Shown: piece by piece, positions 36,577 through 45,627 of the stretch
Layout: every line of letters starts with the position of its first letter
Numbering within the stretch: the first letter of the stretch is position 1
NCBI RefSeq assembly: GCF_051967575.1
Contig: NZ_JBQCJW010000002.1
Span: 165,824 to 229,823, forward strand
DNA: 64,000 nt
Direction: 5' to 3'
DNA from: Solibacillus silvestris_B
Lineage (GTDB): Bacteria; Bacillota; Bacilli; Bacillales_A; Planococcaceae
Program-made: the position numbers and the translations under genes
The notes under the pieces: model-generated
Seen by the model: only the letters and a program-made list of their open reading frames with translations
Database searches by the model: none
What the model was told of the DNA's origin: nothing

Positions 36577-37071
36577 AAAAATCCATCCCCTTAAAATGAA
36601 ATATTCATGCTGCGAATTGTTTGAAATTTTTACAGCAATTAATTGTTGTAAATCTTTTTGAACTTAAATCAATGGCTTTTGTTTCCAACTCACCAACTAC
36701 TAGCGATTTATATGTATATTAAAAGCGCTATCCACAAGTATTTTATACTACCTATCTGTTCATTTTAATAACCGTATTAACTACAGTATATGGAATATTG
36801 ATATCACTATTTTACTACAATCAATAATTTATTAAAAGTATGATCCCTAAAAAATTCTTAACATCCCATGAATTATTATAGGTATTTTAACTTATGGGAT
36901 AAATTTACATATCCATCAGTAATATGACTTCTTGATTAAACATACCAGTTTTCATAATAAATTTCATTACTTTTCTGAAAATAATTATTATTTTTCTCGT
37001 TTTTTTATTTTCTCAAATTCATATACGAAAAAAAACTTTTGACGATGGTATTCTCGCCAAAAGTTTCTGTT
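36577..37071. other. AT-rich intergenic region
   Basis: About 495 bases, very AT-rich, without a supported gene. Only the chemoreceptor terminator at its right end is recognisable. Confidence 0.5.
37028..37066 (-). terminator. Terminator after chemoreceptor gene
   Basis: AAACTTTTG (37033-37041) pairs with CAAAAGTTT (37058-37066), with a CG/CG extension in the loop; eight T follow on the minus strand. Confidence 0.85.
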
Positions 37072-38598
37072 TTATATTTGAAATCTTTTTACAGCATGTG
37101 TTAATGAACGCATATTTTTTGCGATGCTTCGAATATCATCGTAAATCTCTGTTGTCGATTTTTCCTGAATAGTAATTTGTTCTTGAATTTGGTGCATGGA
37201 AGCCAAATTTTCTTCGGAACGATTACTTAATTCAATCGAGCTTTGTGCAATAACATCTGTATGACTTGAAATATCGTTCATAATTGCCGAAACTTGCTCC
37301 ATTTGCGGACCGATTTGGTGCACTTGCTCTGAAATCCCCCTAAATTTGGAAGCGCTTTGTTCGGTCGTAGCAACTCCGACATTTACACTTTGCATCGCAC
37401 ATGCCATATTTGCCGTAGCTTCAAATGCTTCATGTTGAATTTCAGTCACAATTGATGCAATTGATTCCGTGAATTGCTTTGATTGTTCCGCCAATTTGCG
37501 AACTTCTTGCGCAACAACTGCGAATCCCTTCCCTTGCTCGCCCGCTCTTGCAGCTTCAATTGATGCGTTCAATGCCAATAAATTAGTTTGATCCGCAAGT
37601 GCATGGATCATCGTCACCGCTTGCGATACATGCTTTGATTGGTCCTTTAACTGTATAATCGTATCACTTGCAGTTTTCATAGCTTGTTCAACATTTTGCA
37701 TTTGCGCTAAATTTTGCTCGACAATCGTTTCGCCATCCACTGCTTTCGCGATCGTTTCTTTTACATAATGATCAATTTGCTGCATACGATGGGATATTTG
37801 ATTAATGCCAGCCGCCACTTGCTGAATCGATGCAGCATTATCCGATAATTGTGCTGTCGCATATTGCAATGAGCCTGCCATAACCTCTGAATTTGCGGCG
37901 ATTCGCACAGCCCCCTTTGTTATTTGCCTAGAATTTATTTGCAGCTCATTATTCGCCTCTGTGGCAGATTCTGTATTTTCGCGGACTGTTTGGAGGAGCT
38001 CTTTCATATCGGCAATCATTAGATTATAATATTTCGTTGTCTCCCCCAGTTCGTCACGAGCCGAGTATGCAGCATACTTCGTTAAATCTCCATGCTGGAC
38101 TAATTTAAATAATCGTTTAAGCTCTCGGGTCGGCTTATTAATTGAACGAATTGCTTGGATCCCGAAGAATAAAATAAGAACCATTAAAATAACCGATATC
38201 GACAAAAGTAAACGATAACCAAATGCAATATCCTTTTCATGGTTTGCCAGTTGAGTCGATGCCCGCTCCAATATATATTTGTCCATTTCATCAAGCAAAG
38301 CTTCTGATGGATTACTTGCTAATTGCTTCACATAATACTCCATTTTGGAATCAAATGCTGTTGCCTTTAATCGGTCAATATATTGTACAGGCATTTCATT
38401 TGTTAGAAAAAACTGTTCTTCTGCCTCTTTCATAAAATGTACCGTCATCAGTTTTTCATCATATAAAATTTGTGTTTCGTTTTCCATTTTCCGCAAATAA
38501 TCAATGCTAAAGACGGTTAAAATAATGTTTGATAAAATACAAACGATCATCAGCACGGCAAGTCGGTCTTTTACTTTTATCGCATTACGAAAGCGCAC
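37072..38598 (-). CDS. Methyl-accepting chemotaxis protein
   Basis: A 508-residue transmembrane chemoreceptor. Helix 1 (about 13-30), a short extracellular region of about 100 residues (likely four-helix-bundle type), helix 2 (about 128-148), a HAMP domain with DLTKYAAYSARDELGE, and the long signalling hairpin whose conserved tip includes GEQGKGFAVVAQEVRKLAE. It would signal to CheA/CheW; no che genes are nearby. The GTG at 38598 follows AGAGG. Ligand unknown. Confidence 0.93.
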   Translation of the reverse strand: MRFRNAIKVKDRLAVLMIVCILSNIILTVFSIDYLRKMENETQILYDEKLMTVHFMKEAEEQFFLTNEMPVQYIDRLKATAFDSKMEYYVKQLASNPSEALLDEMDKYILERASTQLANHEKDIAFGYRLLLSISVILMVLILFFGIQAIRSINKPTRELKRLFKLVQHGDLTKYAAYSARDELGETTKYYNLMIADMKELLQTVRENTESATEANNELQINSRQITKGAVRIAANSEVMAGSLQYATAQLSDNAASIQQVAAGINQISHRMQQIDHYVKETIAKAVDGETIVEQNLAQMQNVEQAMKTASDTIIQLKDQSKHVSQAVTMIHALADQTNLLALNASIEAARAGEQGKGFAVVAQEVRKLAEQSKQFTESIASIVTEIQHEAFEATANMACAMQSVNVGVATTEQSASKFRGISEQVHQIGPQMEQVSAIMNDISSHTDVIAQSSIELSNRSEENLASMHQIQEQITIQEKSTTEIYDDIRSIAKNMRSLTHAVKRFQI

Positions 38599-38685
38599 GT
38601 CACAATACCTCTTTTATTTTCATATTTGCATTTAGTATAAAAGAACGATGTAAACCTATTTATGTAAATATGTTAATTTCATGTA

Positions 38686-38728
38686 AAAAAGGCTGTACAA
38701 GTCAGAAATTGAACTTGTATAGCCTTTC
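38686..38728 (-). terminator. Terminator after korB
   Basis: A 15-bp stem AAAGGCTGTACAAGT (38689-38703) with ACTTGTATAGCCTTT (38714-38728), one G-T pair, followed by a T-run on the minus strand. Confidence 0.9.
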
Positions 38729-38737
38729 AATAGTTAT

Positions 38738-39604
38738 TTACATAAATTCTTTAATTAATTGGTCGAATTGCGCTTCTGAAAGGCTAATATCGATATCTGT
38801 CAACGGAAGCTCCGAGTAGCCTTGAATTTTCTCCTGATAAGAGGCAGTTTCATTATCTTGATAAATGATTCCTGTCACTAACCCTTCATTTCGCATCACC
38901 GTTTGCATCGCTAATTCGCGGTTTGAAGAATCATAGCCTTCAATGTCCGAAAGCTTTGTCAAGTGCTCCTTAAACCATTCATATGTGTTGACCTTGTTAT
39001 ATGTCACACATGGCGAGAACACGTTAATGAATGAGAAGCCTTTATGGTTTAAACCAGCCTCGATTAATGCTGTCAATTCTTTAATATCAGTAGAGAAGCC
39101 TTGCCCCACAAATGTTGCGCCAGCTGTTAATGCCACTTCCAATGGTTTTAGTGATGGTTCGATCGCCCCGCCTGGCGTTGATTTCGTTATGAAGCCCGCA
39201 GCAGATCTTGGGGATGTCTGGCCTTTAGTTAATCCGTAAATCTGGTTATCCATTACAACATACGTAATGTCGATATTTCGGCGTATTGCATGGATTGTAT
39301 GACCCATACCAATCGCGAAGCCGTCACCGTCACCGCCTGAAGCGATTACTTTCAAGTCTTTGTTCGCCATTTTAAGCCCTTGCGCAATCGGCAGTGCACG
39401 GCCATGAATCCCGTGGAAGCCGTACGAATTAATATAGCCTGAAATACGCCCTGAGCAGCCGATGCCGGAAATAACCGCCAATTCATTCGGTTCGTAGCCT
39501 ACATTTGCTGCTGCACGCTGAATTGCCGCCTGTACAGAGAAATCGCCACAACCTGGGCACCAGTTCGGTTTTACGGAATTCCGGAAATCTTTAAATGTTG
39601 CCAT
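38738..39604 (-). CDS. korB: 2-oxoacid:ferredoxin oxidoreductase, beta subunit
   Basis: The beta subunit carries thiamine diphosphate and a [4Fe-4S] cluster. Visible are WCPGCGDF, GIGCSGR, the TPP motif GDGDGFAIGMGH and the late cluster cysteine in FSPCVTYN. Length 288. GGAGG in the end of korA precedes the ATG by nine bases. With KorA it would oxidise 2-oxoglutarate or a related 2-oxoacid to the acyl-CoA while reducing ferredoxin, as an alternative to the lipoate-dependent dehydrogenase. Substrate choice cannot be decided from sequence alone. Confidence 0.92.
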   Translation of the reverse strand: MATFKDFRNSVKPNWCPGCGDFSVQAAIQRAAANVGYEPNELAVISGIGCSGRISGYINSYGFHGIHGRALPIAQGLKMANKDLKVIASGGDGDGFAIGMGHTIHAIRRNIDITYVVMDNQIYGLTKGQTSPRSAAGFITKSTPGGAIEPSLKPLEVALTAGATFVGQGFSTDIKELTALIEAGLNHKGFSFINVFSPCVTYNKVNTYEWFKEHLTKLSDIEGYDSSNRELAMQTVMRNEGLVTGIIYQDNETASYQEKIQGYSELPLTDIDISLSEAQFDQLIKEFM

Positions 39605-39606
39605 AA

Positions 39607-41340
39607 TTAAATTTCCTCCTTCACTAAGTTTGTTAATTCACGTGGCAAAAATGGAGTACCATCATATTTTAAAATCGATTTTGTCTTCGCATGACCGCCA
39701 ATGTTCATTTTCATAATGTTTGCCAATTGACCTGTCGCATTATTTTCGACAATGATTACTTTTTTTGCATTATCAACTAATGCTGCCATTTCCTCTGCAG
39801 GGAATGGATGAATTAGTTTTACATGTGCATGATTTACTTTTACACCTTGTGCATTAAGCGCCTCTTGAACTTCCTCTAATGCACCGCGTGTCGAGTTGAA
39901 GCCTACTAACAAAATATCTGCTTCTTCATGTGGCACATTGGCATATACTGGATTTTCGAAACGGACATGCTGCAATTTCCGCATACGCTTATCCATTTGC
40001 GTACGTCGATTGCCTGTTGCTTCAGATGGCTTACCTGTTTCATCGTGCTCAACACCTGTTACGTGGTGAATACCGCCCTTTGTTCCCGGCAATACACGAG
40101 GTGAAACCCCATCATCTGTATTTTCATATCGTTTGAAATAATCTTTTGATTCCTCATCTTCTACTGAATCAACCATTTTCCCGCGACGAATTTCGATTTT
40201 GCTGTAATCAAACGGCGCCACCGACTGCTTGCCTAGCGCTAATTGTAAATCGGTCATAACGATTACCGGCAATTGTAGTTCTTCTGCGATATTGAATGCT
40301 TGAATCGTATCATAAAACGCTTCTTCCATAGTCGAAGGAGCAATTACGACTTTCGGGATTTCACCGTGTGTTCCGTAAAGCATCGCCATTAAATCCGATT
40401 GCTCTTGCTTTGTCGGCAGACCTGTTGATGGGCCGCCGCGCTGTGTATCAAAAATTACGAGCGGCTGCTCTGTCATGCCTGAAAGTCCGATTGCCTCCAT
40501 CATTAATGAAAGGCCTGGTCCTGCTGATGCTGTAAATGCACGCACACCGCCATAGTTAGCGCCGATTGCCATTGTTGCCGCAGCAATTTCGTCTTCTGTT
40601 TGAATGACCGCCCCACCTACTAATGGCAGCTTTTTAATCATATATTCCATAATTTCCGACGCTGGTGTAATCGGATATGCAGCCATAAAACGAGAGCCCG
40701 CTGCTAATGCGCCCAATGCTACTGCATCATTTCCAATCATGAACATGCGGCGTTTTCCGTCAGCAGGCGCTAATTGCCACGTACCTGCACGGTCACCAAT
40801 CTGCTCAGATATCGCTTGGCGTCCACGCTCGATCGCTTCAATGTTTTTTGCAACGACCTCTTCACCTTTTCGCCCGAAAATTTCATCGACAACACTTTGG
40901 AAAACCGATTCATCCAAGTTTAATAGTGCTGCTGTAGCCCCAATCGCCACCATGTTTTTCATTAAAGAAGTACCGAGTTCCGCCGCGATTTCCGTAAATG
41001 GAACTGCATATAATGGCGCCACACAATCTTCCGGATTTTTCGGTTCGAATTTCGCATCTGCTAAAATGATGCTTGCTGCTGTTAATTCTTTGTAGTTTAC
41101 GTCGATCGTTTCTTGGTCAAATGCTACTAGAATATCTAAATCATCCGCAATTGAACGTACTTCTGTCGGACGAACCGTAATTTTATTATTCGTATGGCCA
41201 CCTTTAATACGAGAAGAGAAATGACGGTAACCGTATAGGAAATAGCCTAAACGATTCATTGCCATTGAGAAAATTTCGCCTGTACTCTCAATCCCTTCAC
41301 CTTGTTGCCCACCGACTTTCCATGAAAGCTGATGTAACAT
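39607..41340 (-). CDS. korA: 2-oxoacid:ferredoxin oxidoreductase, fused gamma-alpha subunit
   Basis: A 577-residue subunit: the gamma domain (about 1-190, WKVGGQQGEGIESTGEIF) is fused ahead of the alpha domain (GNDAVALGALAAG, AYPITPASEIMEY, TASAGPGLSLMMEA), as in Bacillus YukA/KorA-type enzymes. No ferredoxin domain is fused. GGAGATG precedes the ATG. It is the first gene of korAB, ended by the terminator at 38686. An inverted repeat over its likely -10 suggests repressor control. Confidence 0.92.
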   Translation of the reverse strand: MLHQLSWKVGGQQGEGIESTGEIFSMAMNRLGYFLYGYRHFSSRIKGGHTNNKITVRPTEVRSIADDLDILVAFDQETIDVNYKELTAASIILADAKFEPKNPEDCVAPLYAVPFTEIAAELGTSLMKNMVAIGATAALLNLDESVFQSVVDEIFGRKGEEVVAKNIEAIERGRQAISEQIGDRAGTWQLAPADGKRRMFMIGNDAVALGALAAGSRFMAAYPITPASEIMEYMIKKLPLVGGAVIQTEDEIAAATMAIGANYGGVRAFTASAGPGLSLMMEAIGLSGMTEQPLVIFDTQRGGPSTGLPTKQEQSDLMAMLYGTHGEIPKVVIAPSTMEEAFYDTIQAFNIAEELQLPVIVMTDLQLALGKQSVAPFDYSKIEIRRGKMVDSVEDEESKDYFKRYENTDDGVSPRVLPGTKGGIHHVTGVEHDETGKPSEATGNRRTQMDKRMRKLQHVRFENPVYANVPHEEADILLVGFNSTRGALEEVQEALNAQGVKVNHAHVKLIHPFPAEEMAALVDNAKKVIIVENNATGQLANIMKMNIGGHAKTKSILKYDGTPFLPRELTNLVKEEI

Positions 41341-41405
41341 ATCAACATCTCCTTAAGATTTCTGTATTCTATTTATGATAAAGCGCTGTAGCTGCTTTAT
41401 TTTAG

Positions 41406-41427
41406 TAGCTGTAAAATTATACAGCTA
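41406..41427. promoter_or_regulatory. Inverted repeat over the likely korA -10 element
   Basis: TAGCTGTA (41406-41413) and TACAGCTA (41420-41427) are perfect inverted arms with a six-base spacer. On the minus strand the repeat contains TATAAT about 65-80 bases before the korA start, so a repressor bound here would block the promoter. The regulator is unknown and no good -35 is visible. Confidence 0.4.
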
Positions 41428-41663
41428 AGTAGAGTTAAATTTCCTACATTAGTTTAACATGAAGTGATAGTCTCTTCTATTGCAAATGTCATATTGCAAC
41501 AAAAAATCAGACCTTTGACGGAAAGTTTTGTACACAATTTGTTTTGAATCAAATTATGTTTTTTATTCAATTAATTTAAGTAACGAAACTTACTTGCTTT
41601 TGTTCCAAAGTGGCGTATTAAAAGGAGGTTTTCATTAATCGCTTTTAAAAAAAAATTTCCAAT

Positions 41664-41705
41664 AAAAAACACCCGCTTAGCGCATAGTTTACGCTAAGTG
41701 GGTGT
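41664..41705 (-). terminator. Terminator after spoVS
   Basis: ACACCCGCTTAGCG (41669-41682) pairs with CGCTAAGTGGGTGT (41692-41705), one G-T pair; T-run follows on the minus strand. Confidence 0.9.
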
Positions 41706-41713
41706 ATTGATTA

Positions 41714-41980
41714 TTAACGAGTTCTTTTTTCAACGAGTAGTTTTAATGCCGTTCGGTCTTCTCCAGCAATGGTGATGTCTGCGAATGCTGGTGCACAAAT
41801 CAGATCTGTTCCGCTCGGTGCCACGAAGCCTCGGGCGATTGCTACTGCTTTAATTGCTTGGTTTAACGCACCTGCACCTACTGCCTGCATTTCTGCAAAA
41901 CCTTGCTCTCGTATAACCGCTACGAGTGCTCCTGCAACAGAATTAGGATTAGAACGAGATGATACTTTCAATGAATCCAC
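41714..41980 (-). CDS. spoVS: Stage V sporulation protein S
   Basis: SpoVS is a small Alba-fold-like protein affecting septation, spore coat assembly and biofilm-related gene expression in Bacillus. The 88-residue form (DSLKVSSRSNPNSVAGALV...) is the normal length. A GGAGGAAA site seven bases before the GTG at 41980 sets the start; the longer reading from 42058 adds 26 Cys-rich residues not present in SpoVS. It lies 118 bases beyond the tyrosine kinase gene with its own terminator. Confidence 0.93.
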   Translation of the reverse strand: MDSLKVSSRSNPNSVAGALVAVIREQGFAEMQAVGAGALNQAIKAVAIARGFVAPSGTDLICAPAFADITIAGEDRTALKLLVEKRTR

Positions 41981-42098
41981 AGCTATTTCCTCCTCATCTA
42001 GTACTGCAATATCTTTAAGACAATTTTTATTGCCTGTACGACATTGTATGCACTCCAATTCTCAAATAGACTTCGAAAATCATAACTACTTAATAAAA

Positions 42099-42821
42099 TT
42101 ATTCAGCGAAACTATAATCCTCATAATAATTATGATGACTTGGTGTTTCATAATTATTCAAAACGACCCCTAAAATATTTGTTTGCGAAGAAGCCAAAAT
42201 CGCTTTTGCTTTTTGGACAGCCCTTTTATCAACAACACCCGCATTGACAATCAATACCGTGCCATCGCATTTATTTGCCAATATTTGAGAATCCGATACA
42301 GATAGTAACGGCGGTGAATCAATAATAATAACATCATAGTCTTTTTTCACATCTAAAAATAATGCATCCATTGCCCTTGAAGAAAGCAATTCGGAAGGAT
42401 TTGGCGGAATGGGACCGCTCGTTATGACATTAAGTCCAACGATAAATGTCTCCTGAATCGCATCATAAAATGCCGCCTTCTTTGCAATCACATTGGAAAG
42501 CCCTACTTTATTAAAGGTTTTAAACGTATGGTGTAAAGTAGGTTTCCTCAAATCCCCATCTATAATTAATACTCTTTTGCCTTCCTGTGCAAAGACGACT
42601 CCAAGATTCGCCGCATTTGTGGATTTCCCCTCCCCTGGAGTCGAGGAGGTAACTAAAATTGTTTTTAGTTGTTGATCTGGCATTAAAAACATAATATTTG
42701 TCCGAATCGTGCGAAATTGCTCTAAAATAAATGATTTTGTCTCAGATATCGTAACAAGCTTTCTCGCCAATTTTGTACGCCTTGAACTTTTTTTGTTTTT
42801 TTTACGGATCCGCTTAAACAT
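42099..42821 (-). CDS. BY-type tyrosine kinase, CpsD/YwqD-like
   Basis: A 240-residue bacterial tyrosine kinase that controls chain length and export of a Wzy-dependent polysaccharide. Walker A (TPGEGKSTNAANLG), Walker A' (IIDGDLRKP) and Walker B (DVIIIDSPP) are present, and the C-terminus is a tyrosine cluster (HHNYYEDYSFAE) for autophosphorylation. GGAGGAG precedes the ATG and the gene starts directly after the adaptor gene. The matching phosphatase is at 59.7 kb. It has no own membrane part, as expected for Gram-positive split kinases. Confidence 0.93.
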   Translation of the reverse strand: MFKRIRKKNKKSSRRTKLARKLVTISETKSFILEQFRTIRTNIMFLMPDQQLKTILVTSSTPGEGKSTNAANLGVVFAQEGKRVLIIDGDLRKPTLHHTFKTFNKVGLSNVIAKKAAFYDAIQETFIVGLNVITSGPIPPNPSELLSSRAMDALFLDVKKDYDVIIIDSPPLLSVSDSQILANKCDGTVLIVNAGVVDKRAVQKAKAILASSQTNILGVVLNNYETPSHHNYYEDYSFAE

Positions 42822-43547
42822 TTAGCTCCTCCTGACTCTTCGGGGAATAAAAGAAAACTTCTTTTGCTTTTCTTCAGTTATAAAACCTATTACGCCTATG
42901 ACGGGCAGACCTAAAATATCTTCCACATCTCTTTCCGTCTTTATAGTTGTATCTAGAAATTCAAGCAAAAATGCCATCCCTATACCTAGGAAAAAACCAA
43001 CGAAAGCTCCAACAGCGATATTTAAAATTTTATTAGGTTTCACCGGGATTGGATTGGCGCTTAGTTTTGCTTCTGATAAAATTGTAATATTATCGACGCT
43101 CATCAATTTAGGGATTTGTTCTTTAAACACGTTTGCTACCATATTCGAAATGTCAACGGCTGCTGATGGACTAGAATCCGCTACGCTAATATTCACTACT
43201 TTCGAGTCATTTTCACTTGACACTGATATTTGATCTGTTAATTGTTCCAAAGTTTTATCGAGCTGAAGCTTCTCAATAACGGGATTTAATATGACAGGGC
43301 TTGTAATGATGACATTATACGTATTAATTAAGCGCAAATCGGTTTCTGTAGTTTGCCAGGAATATACTTCATCGGGGCTGCTCTTCTGGTTTACTAATAT
43401 TTGCGTCTGTGCTTCATATATTGGGGTCAGTATATAAAAACTAATGCCTATGGAAATTCCAATGCTAATAACTGTTAGGATAATAATGAGAAATAATCGT
43501 TTTTTTATTGTTTTCGCGATTTCTTTTATACCCATTCCTGCTTCCAA
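42822..43547 (-). CDS. Wzz/YveK-type polysaccharide co-polymerase, kinase activator
   Basis: A 241-residue membrane adaptor with two helices (about 20-38 and 177-198) flanking an extracellular Wzz domain; the C-terminal cytoplasmic tail activates the adjacent tyrosine kinase, as YwqC does for YwqD in B. subtilis. The second helix region holds the Pro/Gly-rich NPIPVKPNKILNIAVG. The TTG at 43547 follows AGGAGGG with a nine-base spacer. The gene pair closes the polysaccharide locus. Confidence 0.9.
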   Translation of the reverse strand: MEAGMGIKEIAKTIKKRLFLIIILTVISIGISIGISFYILTPIYEAQTQILVNQKSSPDEVYSWQTTETDLRLINTYNVIITSPVILNPVIEKLQLDKTLEQLTDQISVSSENDSKVVNISVADSSPSAAVDISNMVANVFKEQIPKLMSVDNITILSEAKLSANPIPVKPNKILNIAVGAFVGFFLGIGMAFLLEFLDTTIKTERDVEDILGLPVIGVIGFITEEKQKKFSFIPRRVRRS

Positions 43548-43759
43548 TAGTTTTGCCCTCCTGTACGTCCAGTCCTACAATGAATAGCTTATAAAGGATT
43601 TTTATATAGGAACAACATTTCAATTATTATATGAATATTCTAGTATTATTATTCCATTCTCTATTTTTTTTATATAAGTTTACTGTTGAATGCTGCCAGC
43701 TCTTGCTCTGCGAATGACTGAATATCCTAACTTCAACCTAATAATAGCTTATAAATCCT

Positions 43760-45064
43760 TTATGCATGCCATTCTCTATAAATGATATTTTTATGCATCA
43801 ATTCAAGAACTTTCGATTTATATGCTTCCACACCCGGTTGATCAAAAGGATTTACCTCCAATAAAAAGGCGCTCATTGCACAGGATTTCATGAAGAAATA
43901 AACTAGATACCCAAGATGATATGCATCCAGCTTTTCCAATTCCAGCTGAATAACAGGGATTCCACCCTCTGCATGTGCAGCAATTACACCATCCTTTGAA
44001 ATGGCATTAATTTCGTTGAAGCTTCTATTCGACAAATAATTCAGATTATCAATATTCCGCACATCATAAGGAACGATGCAATCCGTGGGTGTCTCTTTGA
44101 AATGGAGAATAGTTTCGAACAAAATCGGACTGCCATCTTGAATAAATTGCCCGACCGAATGCAAATCTGTCGAAAAGATGACACCGCTTGGGTATAATCC
44201 CTTTTTATCTTTGCCTTCACTTTCCCCGAATAATTGCTGCCACCATTCATGAAGCTTCGAAAGCCCTGGTTCAAATGAAGCGAGCAGCTCAATCTGGTAT
44301 CCTCTTTTATAAAGCGAGTGGCGAATGACTGCATAACGATAAGCTTCATTTTTTTCGAGTCTTTCTTCCTTTAAAAGAAGAGCCGCCTTTTTCGCCCCAT
44401 CCAATAACCGGACAATATCAATGCCCGCAACAGCCAGCGGCAATAATCCTGCTGGTGTCAGCACCGAGTATCGTCCCCCAATATTTTCGGGGATGACAAA
44501 TTGTCGAAAACCTGTATTATCCGCTATTTTCTTTAATAACCCTGTTTCGGCATCTGTCGTCACAATAATTCTGTTTTGGACATCATTTCCATATCTATTT
44601 TCCATATATTTGCGCAGTACTCGAAATGCCAGTGCAGGCTCCAAAGTTGTCCCTGATTTTGATATTACGTTTACATAAACGTTTTTATTTTTTAAGCTCT
44701 CTATTAATTGCAGCATATAGGCCCCACTCATATTGTGGCCTACATATACAACTTCAATTCCATTTGGATGCAGATCAAAATAAGGAGTTAATGCGTCTTG
44801 AATCGCTTTTGCGCCAAGAAACGAACCACCGATCCCGACAACGACTAGCACATCCGCGCACATTTTAATTTCATTCGCTACACTTTGAATCGCTTTCAAT
44901 GTAATATCATTATTTTCCAATGGCAAATTGAGCCAGCCAGTCAGAGCAGCACCCTTTTTTTCTAAATAGTGATGAATCGTTTTTACCGAATCAGAATAAT
45001 CCGACCAGTTGATTTGCAGCGATGATTCGTTTAAAATACCAGTTTGGAGTAATTGAGTTGACAC
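43760..45064 (-). CDS. pgi: Glucose-6-phosphate isomerase
   Basis: Pgi interconverts glucose 6-phosphate and fructose 6-phosphate in glycolysis and gluconeogenesis. The SIS-fold motifs VVVGIGGSFLGAKA and VISKSGTTLEPA, the PGI signature ENIGGRYSVLTPAG and the C-terminal NPFDQPGVEAYK are clear. At 434 residues it is slightly shorter than the usual Bacillus enzyme of about 450. The GTG start follows GGGGGAG. Its place among polysaccharide genes suggests it supplies hexose phosphates to the nucleotide-sugar route; whether a second pgi exists elsewhere cannot be seen. Confidence 0.95.
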   Translation of the reverse strand: MSTQLLQTGILNESSLQINWSDYSDSVKTIHHYLEKKGAALTGWLNLPLENNDITLKAIQSVANEIKMCADVLVVVGIGGSFLGAKAIQDALTPYFDLHPNGIEVVYVGHNMSGAYMLQLIESLKNKNVYVNVISKSGTTLEPALAFRVLRKYMENRYGNDVQNRIIVTTDAETGLLKKIADNTGFRQFVIPENIGGRYSVLTPAGLLPLAVAGIDIVRLLDGAKKAALLLKEERLEKNEAYRYAVIRHSLYKRGYQIELLASFEPGLSKLHEWWQQLFGESEGKDKKGLYPSGVIFSTDLHSVGQFIQDGSPILFETILHFKETPTDCIVPYDVRNIDNLNYLSNRSFNEINAISKDGVIAAHAEGGIPVIQLELEKLDAYHLGYLVYFFMKSCAMSAFLLEVNPFDQPGVEAYKSKVLELMHKNIIYREWHA

Positions 45065-45627
45065 GTTTCTCCCCCGTTTACAATGGAATTATTTATAAAC
45101 CTTAGCAATGAGAACGTTTTTATTGTATAGCAATATGTGTGCGTTATTTATTTTTCATCAAATTAATTTCTATAACCTATTTTCCCGTAAAACTATATAT
45201 ATTAGGCTATATCCATCCATGCTATTCCGCTAAAAAAACAGCATATTCCTCCTTTGTTTAAAATGAATACTTTTAATTTTATAATGTCTACAAACTATAC
45301 ATCATTTACATTTGCATATTGCCATTGCTAAATCTTTAAAGCCTAGCATATCTACCAGTATGACCTTCTATTATATTATTCAGTCATATATATAATTAGA
45401 ATAAGATGCAGAATTCCTCGATGAAACTGTCATTCAATATTGTATTGCCTTCGGAAAAAAATTTTAAAGTTGAACGAGGGGAAAATTTCTTAAGTATATA
45501 TGATGGAATGAATTATTATATATTTTAGTCGTTCCATAACTATAAAGTGGATGTGATGAAGGGCGTAATGAAAAAGTTTGTGTATATGGGAGGCCGTCTA
45601 ATTAGTCTGATTTTATAAATTTTCCGC
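45065..45627. other. AT-rich intergenic region with a small open frame
   Basis: 563 bases between pgi and a glycosyltransferase. The only hint of coding is a plus-strand frame at 45421-45528 (35 codons, MKLSFNIVLPSEKNFKV...) without a ribosome site, possibly a relic or chance. A second plus-strand GGAGG at about 45591 precedes nothing coding. The pgi promoter should be here on the minus strand, but I found no convincing -35/-10 pair. Confidence 0.45.

Larger units (their letters stand above)
41341..41713. other. korA-spoVS intergenic region
   Basis: 373 bases without a supported gene. Besides the inverted repeat and the spoVS terminator, a plus-strand AAAAGGAGG sequence near 41621 has no start codon or reading frame after it and is probably a chance or relic ribosome site. 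Confidence 0.5.

Noticed and set aside
41615..41645. Plus-strand AAAAGGAGG suggesting a small gene
   Set aside because: No ATG, GTG or TTG follows at usable distance and stops occur at once.
41981..42058. Cys-rich N-terminal extension of spoVS
   Set aside because: The GGAGGAAA site is inside this stretch, and SpoVS proteins start where the GTG at 41980 does.
45421..45528. 35-codon plus-strand frame between pgi and a glycosyltransferase
   Set aside because: No ribosome site or known similarity; kept only as a note in the intergenic entry.
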